DNA from: Halorhabdus amylolytica | Lineage (GTDB): Archaea > Halobacteriota > Halobacteria > Halobacteriales > Haloarculaceae | Direction of reading: 5' to 3' | Assembly (NCBI RefSeq): GCF_004944975.1 | Contig: NZ_SPQG01000017.1 | Coordinates: forward strand, 1 to 62,674 | Length of the DNA: 62,674 nt | Part shown: one piece after another, positions 8,830 to 17,674 of the stretch | Layout of the letters: each line of letters begins with the position of its first letter | How positions within the stretch are numbered: the first letter of the stretch is position 1 | Position numbers and translations under genes: made by a program | The notes under the pieces: model-generated | Seen by the model: the letters and a program-made list of their open reading frames with translations, nothing else | Databases searched by the model: none | Told to the model about the DNA's origin: nothing

Positions 8830-9254
8830 AGTTGCGAGGAGCGGATCCAGGGAGGGACACGGCCTCGCCGCTCGGTTCGACTTGCCCCCAGGGATGACGC
8901 TCACGGACTTCGATATCGAGCTGTCGCGTCGACGACGGTTTCACCCGAGAGTCTTCCGACGACCAGCTCATTTGCTGACCGTGGTGCAACGACTGACAGC
9001 GAGCCCGCATCTGATCGGTTGCCCCTTCCGTCTGTGAGCCGCGACGAACGTGTCGTCGTCCTCTCTCCAGGCCCGGTCCACGCGATGTTTCCCAGCACAG
9101 ATTGTCGCCTTCGCCACTACTTTGGTAGAGGATCTCTCTCATACTAATGGGAGTGAGTTAAAACGTCCAAATATGGCAATGGACTGTTTGTTAATGTGCA
9201 CGTGTAATCGAATTATTTCTGAATAAATTGAACTCAGGGGAGGGGTGAACGAGT
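8830..9254. other. gene-free stretch before the RAD55-like gene
   Basis: No convincing gene. A minus-strand reading frame of 114 codons (8798-9142) is Arg/Ser/Gln-rich with no domain, and it overlaps the preceding gene. The last 120 bp are AT-rich and hold the promoter region of the next gene. A Shine-Dalgarno-like GGAGG lies at about 9239-9245, 10 nt before the ATG at 9255. Confidence 0.4.
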
Positions 9255-9956
9255 ATGACCGAGAACGTTTCGACGGGGATCACCGGACTGGACCGACGGC
9301 TCGACGGCGGACTCCAGCCCGGTAGCCTCCTGGCAGTCGTGGCGCCGCCGGATAGCCAGAGTGAGCGGCTGTTGCACGTCCTCATGGGGGAACGGCCGTC
9401 GCTGTATCTCTCGACGTTACGTCCCGCAGCAGCGATCGAGGATCACCTCGATCGTGCCAACGGAGGAATCGACGCCGTGGACGTCAGGTACGTCGGAAAC
9501 CACGCGAGCATGGACAACGAATTCGTCGCGGAGATGACCGGTGATCGATCGTATGCGATGTCACTCGACGACTCCCGGGCACCGTTCGATGCCGTTTACG
9601 AGGAGATACGGACGGTCGACAGTCAATCGAACGTGATCGTGGATCCGGCGACGCCACTGGAAGAGAGCGACCGGAGCGGGACGTACCAGACCGTGCTGAA
9701 CCAGCTCAAGGAACGAGCCCTGGCTACCGACAGCGTGGGGGTGCTCCACTGTATTGAACACGATCGTACCCCGCCACTCCGGGAGATGACGCTTAACGTA
9801 GCAGACGCCGTCTGGCGGTTCGACCTCGTCTCGGGGTCGGATGGGATCGAGTACCGTTTGCGGATCCCCAAGAACCGTAGCGGAGCAGTCATCGACGAAG
9901 AGATAAAGATCCTGTTCGGGCACGAGGTCTCCATCGACGACAGCCGGACCATCTGA
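9255..9956 (+). CDS. RAD55/RecA-superfamily protein with degenerate P-loop
   Basis: A 233-residue protein of the RecA-like RAD55 family. It has the N-terminal GITGLDRRLDGGLQPGSLLAVV of KaiC/RAD55 proteins. The position of Walker A reads APPDSQSERLL with no GKT/S, so ATP binding is doubtful. In haloarchaea such proteins are thought to act as regulators or partners of signal transduction rather than as recombinases. A Shine-Dalgarno-like GGAGG before the start is unusual for this genome. It ends 12 bp before the convergent SAM hydrolase gene. Function unknown; the loss of the P-loop is directly visible. Confidence 0.6.
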   Translation: MTENVSTGITGLDRRLDGGLQPGSLLAVVAPPDSQSERLLHVLMGERPSLYLSTLRPAAAIEDHLDRANGGIDAVDVRYVGNHASMDNEFVAEMTGDRSYAMSLDDSRAPFDAVYEEIRTVDSQSNVIVDPATPLEESDRSGTYQTVLNQLKERALATDSVGVLHCIEHDRTPPLREMTLNVADAVWRFDLVSGSDGIEYRLRIPKNRSGAVIDEEIKILFGHEVSIDDSRTI

Positions 9957-9967
9957 CGGGGTCGTCC

Positions 9968-10744
9968 TCACGTCCAGCGCAGCCGAACCCGCGAGCCCGT
10001 CGAGACGCTGAACCGTTCGTCACCTCGGTCCTGATTGACCGCGAGTTCGACGTTGCCGTGACTACCGACCGTGACGAGTCGGTTGTCGGTGTCCACCCCG
10101 GCGTAGGTCCGCTGGGCGGGCGCCCAGACGCCGTTGACCGTCACCGCCTCGCCGAAGTGATCGGCCAGTATCTCTCCCGGTACGTTCGTGATCGCGTTGC
10201 CGAAATCGTCGACGACCAACACCTCGCCGTCGACGCCACCCTCGCGGATCGTCGGGTCGGGAAACGTCACGTCCTCGTATTCCTCGACTGGAGTGAATCG
10301 CTCTTCCGCCTCGACGGTCTCCCGGCCGGTCTCCTGGACGGTCGCCGCGGCCGGCGCGAACACGTCACGGCCGTGGAAGGTAACACTCTCCGGGTCGTCG
10401 TAGGCGTACTCGAAGACTTCGATCTCACCGTGTTCGTCCGCGTCGTCGGCAAGTGTCCGCGCGGCGGGGAACAGGACGCCGTTGTCGGGGCCCACGAGGA
10501 CGTGTCCGCCGGCACGGACGGCGAGCGCCGCCCGTTCGGTCCCCACGCCGGGGTCGACCACGACGAGGTGGACGGCGGGCGGGAAGTACGGCAGGACTTC
10601 CCGGAGCCAGAAGGCGGCCGCCCGGATGTCCTGGCGGGGGAACTCGTGGGAGACGTCGATCAGTCGTGCGTCGGTCCGGCTGGCGAGGACGCCCTTCATC
10701 GCCGCCGGGTACGGCGACCCGAAGTCGGAACTGAGCGTGATCAT
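9968..10744 (-). CDS. S-adenosylmethionine hydrolase (SAM hydroxide adenosyltransferase, DUF62)
   Basis: A 258-residue enzyme of the fluorinase/chlorinase-like DUF62 family, which in archaea splits SAM with hydroxide into adenosine and methionine. The start MITLSSDFGS with Asp7 is the family hallmark. HLVVVDPGVGTER, GPDNGVLFPAA and FHGRDVFAPAAA follow in the usual order, and the C-terminal VDDFGNAITN motif is present. The ATG at 10744 is preferred over a longer frame to 10792. It lies 69 bp downstream of nadM on the same strand, and nucleotide salvage or NAD metabolism would connect the two (inference). Confidence 0.85.
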   Translation of the reverse strand: MITLSSDFGSPYPAAMKGVLASRTDARLIDVSHEFPRQDIRAAAFWLREVLPYFPPAVHLVVVDPGVGTERAALAVRAGGHVLVGPDNGVLFPAARTLADDADEHGEIEVFEYAYDDPESVTFHGRDVFAPAAATVQETGRETVEAEERFTPVEEYEDVTFPDPTIREGGVDGEVLVVDDFGNAITNVPGEILADHFGEAVTVNGVWAPAQRTYAGVDTDNRLVTVGSHGNVELAVNQDRGDERFSVSTGSRVRLRWT

Positions 10745-10813
10745 CGCTGCGCTGTAGGCGGGCGACGGCAAAAGGCTCGGGGTCGGGGCCACACGGGTCT
10801 CTCGATACCGGCG

Positions 10814-11371
10814 TCAAGCACTTGGGCTTCCGTCGTTGTCGGCTTCCCAGCGTTCGACCACGTCCGACTGGGAGATGGTCCGAAGGCGTTCGACGCCGCT
10901 GCACTCCTCGATTACTTCGACGACGGCGTCGGGAACGCGGTCGCGCCACTGGTCACCCTCGATGATGCGTTCGCGGATCTCACTGCCCTCCAGTCGTTCG
11001 CGATCGAACATCCGCGACTGCCGTACCTCGATGCCGGCCTCCTCGAACAGCTGGATCACCAGGGGGTTGTTCGAGTACGCCAGATCGAAGTTCGGACACA
11101 TGCTCTGGACGTGACTCACCCACACAGAGTGCCGTTCGAGATCCTCGATGGGGACGACGTAAGCCGGGAGATCGAACTCGGCGACGGCCTTGTTGACCAT
11201 CATGATGCGCTCGCCGGCGGTGAAGGGATCGTGGACGGTGTGGGAGTCGCCCGCGCTCCCGATGCCGAGGACGAGTTCGTCGATTTCCCCGTCGGTCGCG
11301 ATGCGTTCGACCATCGTGTGGTGGCCGTTGTGATAGGGCTGGAAGCGACCGATGTAGAACCCGCGGGTCAT
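10814..11371 (-). CDS. nadM: nicotinamide-nucleotide adenylyltransferase
   Basis: A 185-residue enzyme that joins NMN and ATP to NAD+, the last step of NAD synthesis. It is the archaeal NadM type: the start MTRGFYIGRFQPYHNGHH contains the nucleotidyl-transfer HxGH motif (His14, His17), and RTISQSDVVERW near the C-terminus fits the ISxSxxR-like ATP motif in modified form. The frame is open far upstream, but the ATG at 11371 matches the family start. The promoter region lies between this gene and the divergent lonB gene. Confidence 0.92.
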   Translation of the reverse strand: MTRGFYIGRFQPYHNGHHTMVERIATDGEIDELVLGIGSAGDSHTVHDPFTAGERIMMVNKAVAEFDLPAYVVPIEDLERHSVWVSHVQSMCPNFDLAYSNNPLVIQLFEEAGIEVRQSRMFDRERLEGSEIRERIIEGDQWRDRVPDAVVEVIEECSGVERLRTISQSDVVERWEADNDGSPSA

Positions 11372-11487
11372 ACCCGAGTACAGGCGACGGTTTTTCATAA
11401 ACCCGGCGGGTCGAGCCGTGGCGGATTGACACAGCCTGTACCGTCGCTGTCCGTCGGTTTTAGCCGTCAGGCAAACCGCGTCGTGAG

Positions 11488-11500
11488 GAGAAAGTATATG
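11488..11500 (+). promoter_or_regulatory. TATA-like promoter of lonB
   Basis: GAGAAAGTATATG lies 23-35 bp before the lonB ATG at 11523, which would place transcription start at or next to the start codon (leaderless mRNA). A 10-codon reading frame beginning at 11498 overlaps the lonB start but is probably incidental if the mRNA is leaderless. Confidence 0.4.
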
Positions 11501-11522
11501 AATCGACAGCACTTGGCTTTCG

Positions 11523-13622
11523 ATGACTAACCCGTTCAAAATGAGCGAGAACATCGATACCGACGAACCGCCGCCCGACGACGAGGACCCGTCCTCGGAG
11601 CCTCCGGCGTCCGGGACTGAAGGATCGCCGCAGGCAGATGTCGACTCGGCGACCGAGTCTCCGACCGAGGGGGACGAGGAGGTCGACGAACTCGGCAGCG
11701 ACGTCACGCTCGACGACGAGGAGGTGATCGTCGCCGACGACGAGGAGGACATGCTCGGCGGGCTGGACGTCGAGACCACCGAGGACATCGAGGTGCCCGA
11801 CCGGCTGGTCGATCAGGTCATCGGCCAGGACCACGCCCGGGATATCGTCAAGAAGGCGGCCAAACAGCGTCGGCACGTCATGATGATCGGCTCGCCCGGC
11901 ACGGGCAAGTCGATGCTCGCGAAGGCGATGAGCCAGTTACTTCCGCGGGAGGACCTCCAGGACGTTCTTGTCTACCACAATCCGGACGACGGCAACGAAC
12001 CGAAAGTCCGGACCGTCCCGGCGGGAAAGGGTGAACAGATCGTCGACGCCCACAAGGAAGAGGCCCGCAAGCGCAACCAGATGCGATCGTTCCTGATGTG
12101 GATCATCATCGCGGTCGTCATCGGTTATTCGCTGTTCCTGGCCGGACAGGTCCTGCTTGGCATCCTCGCTGCGGGGGTCATCTACCTGGCCTTCCGCTAC
12201 GGTGCCCGCGGGAGCGATTCGATGATCCCGAACCTCCTGATCAACAACGCCGAGAAACAGACAGCGCCCTTCGAGGAGGCGACGGGTGCCCACGCCGGCG
12301 CGCTGCTGGGCGACGTTCGCCACGACCCGTTCCAGTCCGGCGGCATGGAGACGCCCAGCCACGACCGCGTCGAGGCCGGCGCGATCCACAAGGCTAACAA
12401 GGGCGTGCTGTTCGTCGACGAGATCAACACGCTGGACATCCGCTCCCAGCAGAAGCTGATGACGGCCATCCAGGAGGGCGAGTTCTCCATCACTGGACAG
12501 AGCGAACGCTCTTCCGGCGCGATGGTCCAGACCGAACCCGTCCCGACGGACTTCATCATGGTCGCTGCGGGTAATCTCGACGCGATGGAGAACATGCACC
12601 CCGCACTCCGTGACCGCATCCGTGGCTACGGGTACGAGGTGTACATGGACGACACCATCGACGACGAGCCGGAGATGCGCCGGAAGTACGCTCGTTTCGT
12701 CGCCCAGGAGGTCGAGAAGGACGGCCGCCTGCCACACTTCACCGAGGAGGCGGTCGAGGAGGTCATCCTCGAGGCGCGACGGCGCGCCGGCCGAAAGGAA
12801 CACCTCACGCTGAAGCTGCGGAACCTCGGTGGACTCGTCCGCGTGGCGGGCGACATCGCCCGCGCCGCCGACAAGGAGTACACCGAACGGGAGGATGTCC
12901 TCCAGGCCAAGGAGCGTTCCCGCTCGATCGAGCAGCAACTCGCGGACAACTACATCGAGCGCCGCAAGGACTACGAACTCACCGTCAACGAGGGCGACGC
13001 AGTCGGTCGCGTCAACGGCCTCGCCGTGATGGGCGAGGATTCGGGGATCGTCATGCCCGTCATGGCCGAGGTCGCCCCTTCTCAGGGTCCGGGTGAGGTC
13101 ATCGCGACCGGGAAACTCCAGGAGATCGCCCAGGAGGCCGTCCAGAACGTCTCTGCGATCATCAAGAAGTTCTCCGACGAGGACATAAGCGAGAAGGACA
13201 TCCACATCCAGTTCGTCCAGTCCTACGAGGGCGTCGAGGGAGACTCCGCCTCGGTGACGGTCGCGACAGCCGTCATCTCCGCGTTGGAGAACATCCCGGT
13301 CGAGCAGAACCTCGCGATGACCGGCTCGCTGTCGGTCCGTGGTGACGTCCTCCCGGTCGGCGGCGTCACCCACAAGATCGAGGCCGCAGCCAAGACTGGC
13401 CTTGACAAGGTGATCATTCCGAAGGCCAACGAGCAGGACGTGATGATCGAGGACGAGTACAAAGACCAGATCGAGATTATCCCCGTGAGTCACCTCTCGG
13501 AAGTGCTGGAGGTCGCTCTCGCCGGCGAGCCCGAGAAAGACAGTCTGGTCGATCGCTTGAAATCGATCACGGGCAGCGCCCTGGAGACGAAAGTCGGGCG
13601 CGGCTCCCCGAGCCCGCAGTAA
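11523..13622 (+). CDS. lonB: membrane-anchored ATP-dependent protease LonB
   Basis: A 699-residue archaeal Lon protease that degrades misfolded and regulatory proteins at the cell membrane; in haloarchaea LonB also affects carotenoid levels and membrane lipids. Layout: a very acidic N-terminus (about 75 residues), AAA+ domain with Walker A GSPGTGKS near residue 123, two transmembrane helices inserted after it (about residues 187-228), Walker B LFVDEINTL, then the protease domain with the Ser575-Lys618 dyad (GDSAS, THKIEAAAKTG). A second in-frame ATG lies at 11541 (MSENIDTD). It is followed after 2 bp by a CPBP protease gene, so the two are likely cotranscribed. Confidence 0.95.
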   Translation: MTNPFKMSENIDTDEPPPDDEDPSSEPPASGTEGSPQADVDSATESPTEGDEEVDELGSDVTLDDEEVIVADDEEDMLGGLDVETTEDIEVPDRLVDQVIGQDHARDIVKKAAKQRRHVMMIGSPGTGKSMLAKAMSQLLPREDLQDVLVYHNPDDGNEPKVRTVPAGKGEQIVDAHKEEARKRNQMRSFLMWIIIAVVIGYSLFLAGQVLLGILAAGVIYLAFRYGARGSDSMIPNLLINNAEKQTAPFEEATGAHAGALLGDVRHDPFQSGGMETPSHDRVEAGAIHKANKGVLFVDEINTLDIRSQQKLMTAIQEGEFSITGQSERSSGAMVQTEPVPTDFIMVAAGNLDAMENMHPALRDRIRGYGYEVYMDDTIDDEPEMRRKYARFVAQEVEKDGRLPHFTEEAVEEVILEARRRAGRKEHLTLKLRNLGGLVRVAGDIARAADKEYTEREDVLQAKERSRSIEQQLADNYIERRKDYELTVNEGDAVGRVNGLAVMGEDSGIVMPVMAEVAPSQGPGEVIATGKLQEIAQEAVQNVSAIIKKFSDEDISEKDIHIQFVQSYEGVEGDSASVTVATAVISALENIPVEQNLAMTGSLSVRGDVLPVGGVTHKIEAAAKTGLDKVIIPKANEQDVMIEDEYKDQIEIIPVSHLSEVLEVALAGEPEKDSLVDRLKSITGSALETKVGRGSPSPQ

Positions 13623-13624
13623 CC

Positions 13625-14581
13625 GTGACCCGGTGGGCCGGCTTCGTCGGCCTGACCGCGCTGTTGATCTCCGTTTTGCTGTTGCTGACGCGCGCCACCG
13701 AGCGGATGGTCGAGTCCGATTCGCGGATTCAGACGGAAAACAGGACGTCGAGGACTACCGAATCGATAGAGCAGATACCATCCGTCGACTCGTCCGGTCG
13801 GTCGTCGCCCGTGGATTCGACACTATCGACGTCCGGCGACTCGGGTCGTCCACCATCGTCCTCCGATTCGACCGCAGCGTCTGTATCCGTCGAGGGGATC
13901 GACAGCCCGTCCGTCGACGGGTCGTCGTTCGATCCCGAGACGTCTCTGACTGCGAGTCCGGAGTCCACTGCTTCGTCCGGAGAGGGGTCCCTCTCGACGG
14001 GGGCGCTCGTGGTCAACATCGCGCTCACCCAGGGGCTGGTCGCGATCGTCGTGTTAGTCGGCGCGTGGTACTTCGACGTCCCGCTCCGGGCGCTCGGTAT
14101 CGCCGGCGACTCCCCGATCGTGGCGGTCGCGACGGGACTCGCTCTTGGCCTCGTCCTCTGGCTGGCTAGCGAGGTCACGACGGCGTTGAGCGAGGCGGCC
14201 GGGTTCGGCGCCGACGAGGGGCTCCGGAGACTGTTGGCTCCCGGGACGACCGGCGGCTGGATCGCCCTGTTGGGGTTCGCCCTGCCGATCGTCGCCGTGA
14301 GCGAGGAGTTACTCTTCCGGGCAGCGGCGATCGGCGTTCCTGCGACCGGGTCGGGGACCTCTCCGTGGGCGCTTTCGATCGTCTCCTCGGTCGCGTTCGG
14401 GTTCTGTCACGGGATTCAGGGGCGAGCCGGTGTGCTCGTCACAGGCGTTCTCGGGTTCGTGCTGGCCGCAGCGTACGTCTACACCGGTAGTCTGCTGGTC
14501 GTGATCGTCGCTCACTACGTCCTCAATGCGACGGAGTTTCTCGTCCACGAAGGGCTGGGTGTCGATCCGATCGGAACCTAA
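13625..14581 (+). CDS. CPBP-family intramembrane metalloprotease
   Basis: A 318-residue membrane protein starting at GTG, 2 bp after lonB. An N-terminal transmembrane helix is followed by about 110 residues of Ser/Thr/Asp-rich, low-complexity sequence, presumably outside the cell and possibly glycosylated. A multi-helix C-terminal domain follows with CPBP (Abi/CaaX protease) motifs: EELLFR (Glu227, Glu228, Arg232), then FCHGIQG and VAHYVLN with the later metal or catalytic His residues. The family includes Rce1-like prenyl-protein proteases and bacteriocin immunity proteins; the substrate here is unknown. The pairing with LonB suggests joint membrane protein quality control (inference). Confidence 0.8.
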   Translation: MTRWAGFVGLTALLISVLLLLTRATERMVESDSRIQTENRTSRTTESIEQIPSVDSSGRSSPVDSTLSTSGDSGRPPSSSDSTAASVSVEGIDSPSVDGSSFDPETSLTASPESTASSGEGSLSTGALVVNIALTQGLVAIVVLVGAWYFDVPLRALGIAGDSPIVAVATGLALGLVLWLASEVTTALSEAAGFGADEGLRRLLAPGTTGGWIALLGFALPIVAVSEELLFRAAAIGVPATGSGTSPWALSIVSSVAFGFCHGIQGRAGVLVTGVLGFVLAAAYVYTGSLLVVIVAHYVLNATEFLVHEGLGVDPIGT

Positions 14582-15042
14582 CCCAGCCCCTCGATCGAGC
14601 GTAACTGCTGTTCGACGGCTGGGGGCGCACCGCTTGGACCGTCCCTGACGCGATGGTCGGGGACGAACAACGGGACCGGGTTCTCCGCCAGGGCCGTCCG
14701 AACGAGTGAAACGTCCTCCTCGCGTTCGGGGTCGAGTCCGGGCGTCATCCGCGTGAGTTGTTCGACGTTGATCTCCTCCCCGTAGGGGACTGATCGGAGC
14801 GTCTCCAGAACCTCACGGCGGTCGGTCGCCATCGTCAGTCCCACTTCGACGGACGCGAAGTCGATCTCCGCACCCTCGAAGTACGCCGTGATTTCCTCGA
14901 ACAACGGAGATTCGTCGTCGGCATCCTCCGGCGTCGAGTCGGGAAAGGAGACGTCGATCACGCGGCCGCTCGCAATCCCGAGTTGGACGGCCCGATTCAG
15001 AAACGCCACCTCGAGAGCGACGATGCCGGACGTCTCGTCCAT
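14578..15042 (-). CDS. MGMT/ATL-like protein lacking the active-site Cys
   Basis: A 154-residue protein related to O6-alkylguanine-DNA alkyltransferases (MGMT/Ogt) and alkyltransferase-like proteins. The DNA-binding and active-site region reads LRSVPYGEEINVEQLTRMT, then NPVPLFVPDHRVRDGPSG. In true MGMT the last segment is PCHRV, so the alkyl-accepting Cys is Asp here, and direct repair activity is not expected. It may act as a lesion-binding ATL-type protein or have a new role. It overlaps the convergent CPBP gene by 4 bp. Family call is moderately firm; function is open. Confidence 0.6.
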   Translation of the reverse strand: MDETSGIVALEVAFLNRAVQLGIASGRVIDVSFPDSTPEDADDESPLFEEITAYFEGAEIDFASVEVGLTMATDRREVLETLRSVPYGEEINVEQLTRMTPGLDPEREEDVSLVRTALAENPVPLFVPDHRVRDGPSGAPPAVEQQLRSIEGLG

Positions 15043-15081
15043 ACGGGTGTCGACGGGCGACGTGGTCTTGAATATTCGTCC

Positions 15082-17274
15082 TCACGACTGGCGATCGGGG
15101 ACGCTGTCGGCGTCGATCGCCGGGTGTACGCCGGTCGATCGGGCCAGTTCGTCCAGACGCGGCGCGTCCACCAGCGTGAGTCCACGAAGCATCGCCACCT
15201 CGAAGGCTGACGGGTCGACTGGATCGGTGGTCACCAGTACCGGCGTGGGGTCGTCCTCGTACTCTTTCGCTACGCCTTCGAGTCGATGAACGCCCCTGGC
15301 CCCGAGGGGCACTTCCTGAGAGCGAACGGACAGGATCATCGGACGCGCTTCGTCCGGCCGTCTGGCGATAATGTCGGCCTCACTGTCCTCGATCCGATCA
15401 GTCGACCATCCGAGGACCCTCCAGACCTCGACGACTGTGTCGAGTACCTGTTCGCCGTCGAGGGTTCGCAAGTAGTCCACGTACCGATCGGGACCTGCCC
15501 CGCGTTCGGATGTCGTGACCGGTGGATCCCTCCCGTCGATCCCGGACCGGTCCGTCGCCTCGGATATACCGTGAGCCTCACGAAGTGCCACGTTCTCGGC
15601 GGTTCCACCCCCGTTCTCGGACCTGGGGGTGGGTTCGTCCTTTTCGGCGGTACTGTTATCGCCGCCCCTGCCAGCGGTGCCAGCGCTTTTCGGATCATCG
15701 TCCGTGTCTCCGTTACCTTCATTGGCTTTGTCGTCGGATCGCTCGATATCCGTCCCCCTCCCACTGTCGTCGTCGGTTCTCTCTTCGTCGCCGGTCTGTT
15801 CTTCACTATCCTCGTCGTCGGTTCTCTCTTCCCCGTCAGTCTCCTTTTCACTGTCTCTGTCGTCGGTTCTCTCTTCGTCGCCGGTCTGTTCTTCACTATC
15901 CTCGTCGTCGACCTTCACGTCCTCGTCAGTCTCCGCTCTGGCGCCACTGTTCTCGACATTCGCGTCTTCGGGATCGTGTTGTCCTCCGTCCGAGAGAGAG
16001 TCCATCCGGGACTCGACATCCCCGAGTCGATTCCGGATATCCTCGAGTTCCGCCGGTGCGAGTTTCTGCGCCGTCGAGATCGCCGCTTCGAGATGATCGA
16101 CGGCGTCGCCGTAAGCGGCCCGAGCCTCTTCGATCTGATTCTCGCCGGCGAGCCGGTGCGCGTCCCGAAACCGCCGATCGGCCGCCTGTCGGCGTGCGCC
16201 CAACAATCCCGCGACGGCGGCTTCGAGGCGTTCCCGGATCGTATCGCTCTCGCCGTCGAACCGGGACTGCTTGCGTCCCCAGTCCAGTTCGAGTACCGTC
16301 CGGAATCCCTCGTAGGCGTCCCACCAGCGATCGATCGCCGTTTCCGGATCGTCGGCCCGTTCGGCGGCCCGTTCGAGTGCGAGTGCTCGACGGAGCGGTG
16401 CTTCGCCGAGCCGTTCGCAGTTCCGATCGATCGCGGCGAGGTCCTCGCATACGGGCCTTGCCGTCCGTCCGGGACAATCCCGTTCTAAGAACGATTCGAG
16501 CCGTTCGCGCGCACGTTCATATTCGTCGGCCGCCCGTTCGTAGGCCCCCTGGCGCCAGTGTTGCTCGGCCCGCTCGACGCGTGACCGGGCGCGGTCGCGA
16601 ACCAATTCCCGTCGCTCTCCGAGACATTCCTCGCGGATCGATTCGAGCCGTCGTTCCATCGCTGGGACCGTGTCGTCGAACTCCCTTTGGACGGTCCGGG
16701 CATCAGAGAGCGCCGATTCGGCCCGCTCACAGGCCGCCTCGGCGGCCGCGAAGTCCCCGTCGACCCGGGCGGTCCCGGCGGAATCGAGCGTCTTCCTGGC
16801 AGTGGAGAGATGGGTTTCGAACCGGTTCCAGGCGTCGGCCGCCGTCTCCAGATACTCTTGCACTTTCTCGGCGTCGATTCTCGCAGGATAGAGATGCCAG
16901 CCGTCCCCGCTTTCTGTCCGGAGCGTTACTCGCGATCGACGGAATCCCGTGGTTACACTGACCTCCCTGAGCGCGTCGAACGGGATCTCGAACGACCGGT
17001 CGCCGTCGTCGTCCCCGACGACGATCACCGCTCGTCGACCTGTGAGCGCAACGAGTACTCGGTAGCCCGATCCGGGGGCGTGGACCGTCTCCTCGCTACC
17101 CACGTCGTGGACGACACCTTGATGGCCGCTAGCAAAGACTATTCGTGGTCGTTCGGCGCTTTCGAGATACGTTTTCAGCGGTCGATCGGCGAGGTAGCCG
17201 TCCCGAAGCACTCCGCCACTTCCGGTCTCCGTCAGGAGCGCTTCGTCGACGAGCCCCTGGCCGTCGAATGTCAT
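15082..17274 (-). CDS. large multidomain protein with PH-like N-terminus, coiled coil, acidic repeats and nuclease-like C-terminus
   Basis: A 730-residue protein. The first 140 residues look beta-rich, like a bacterial PH domain (RVLVALTGRRAVIVVGDDDG and FEIPFDALREVSVTTGFRRSRVTLRT). Residues about 145-430 are Arg/Glu/Ala-rich helical coiled coil. Residues about 440-560 are extremely acidic, with three tandem 15-residue units (DDEDSEEQTGDEERT type). The last 120 residues (VVEVWRVLGWSTDRIEDSEADIIARR, then PMILSVRS) resemble a restriction-endonuclase-like Mrr/HJR fold, with Asp and a Q/S-x-E-like pair but no certain catalytic triad. It may be a DNA- or vesicle-associated factor; no function is known to me. 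Confidence 0.55.
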   Translation of the reverse strand: MTFDGQGLVDEALLTETGSGGVLRDGYLADRPLKTYLESAERPRIVFASGHQGVVHDVGSEETVHAPGSGYRVLVALTGRRAVIVVGDDDGDRSFEIPFDALREVSVTTGFRRSRVTLRTESGDGWHLYPARIDAEKVQEYLETAADAWNRFETHLSTARKTLDSAGTARVDGDFAAAEAACERAESALSDARTVQREFDDTVPAMERRLESIREECLGERRELVRDRARSRVERAEQHWRQGAYERAADEYERARERLESFLERDCPGRTARPVCEDLAAIDRNCERLGEAPLRRALALERAAERADDPETAIDRWWDAYEGFRTVLELDWGRKQSRFDGESDTIRERLEAAVAGLLGARRQAADRRFRDAHRLAGENQIEEARAAYGDAVDHLEAAISTAQKLAPAELEDIRNRLGDVESRMDSLSDGGQHDPEDANVENSGARAETDEDVKVDDEDSEEQTGDEERTDDRDSEKETDGEERTDDEDSEEQTGDEERTDDDSGRGTDIERSDDKANEGNGDTDDDPKSAGTAGRGGDNSTAEKDEPTPRSENGGGTAENVALREAHGISEATDRSGIDGRDPPVTTSERGAGPDRYVDYLRTLDGEQVLDTVVEVWRVLGWSTDRIEDSEADIIARRPDEARPMILSVRSQEVPLGARGVHRLEGVAKEYEDDPTPVLVTTDPVDPSAFEVAMLRGLTLVDAPRLDELARSTGVHPAIDADSVPDRQS
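15767..15913 (-). repeat. 45-bp in-frame tandem repeats in an acidic linker
   Basis: Within the 730-residue protein, three successive 15-residue units of the type DDEDSEEQTGDEERT are encoded by 45-bp direct repeats. The first and third units are nearly identical at the DNA level, which indicates recent duplication. Unit number is therefore likely to vary between strains. Confidence 0.6.
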
Positions 17275-17674
17275 GAGTTGTCATTGCCTGTGGAGTATAA
17301 AGGTTCTACCGGGGCGGTTTCGCTCGCTGAAGACGTCGGTCACGCGGTATCGATATCGGGTTGTCGGCCGACCGACAGACGCCTGTCTGACAGGTATTTA
17401 CGTGGTCCTTGCCGGAATACGTGAGTGATGCCCCGGCTGGTACTGTCGCTTCCGACGGAACTCGGTCCCGGACGGACGCCACGGTCGCAACGAGCTTTCC
17501 GGACCGATTCGAGGACGGACTACCGCTCGCACCATCAGCCCGGTCTCGAGGAGATGTCCGACGATCGGCCGCTGATCGAGCGGTGGCTTTCCTGCTGGGT
17601 CGACGGGACGGAACGACGGTAGAAGGGCCAGTCAACGGCGGCGAACGGGTGACGTTTTCGACCGACGGTGGCTC
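17275..17674. other. gene-poor spacer
   Basis: About 400 bp with no convincing gene. A 93-codon plus-strand frame from a TTG at 17409, ending inside the repeat at 17690, has no recognisable domain. A TATA-like ATTTACG lies just before it at about 17396, so it cannot be fully excluded. The 17275-17300 end holds the promoter of the large minus-strand gene (TATAAAGG, 17297-17304). Confidence 0.35.

Noticed and set aside
8798-9142. A 114-codon minus-strand frame
   Set aside because: Overlaps the end of the CruF-like gene, Arg/Gln/Ser-rich, no domain, no start signal.
11498-11530. A 10-codon leader frame overlapping the lonB start, with a GGAG before it
   Set aside because: The TATA-like AGTATATG fits a transcript that starts at the lonB ATG, so the leader would not be transcribed. 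Kept only as a note.
11937-13493. A 518-codon minus-strand reading frame opposite lonB
   Set aside because: It is the antisense of lonB; it is rich in Leu/Asp/Val from mirrored codons, has no domain, and lonB has all expected motifs.
15522-16961. A 479-codon plus-strand frame opposite the 730-residue protein
   Set aside because: Arg/Pro/Ser-rich sequence typical of a shadow frame in GC-rich DNA; no domain and no promoter.
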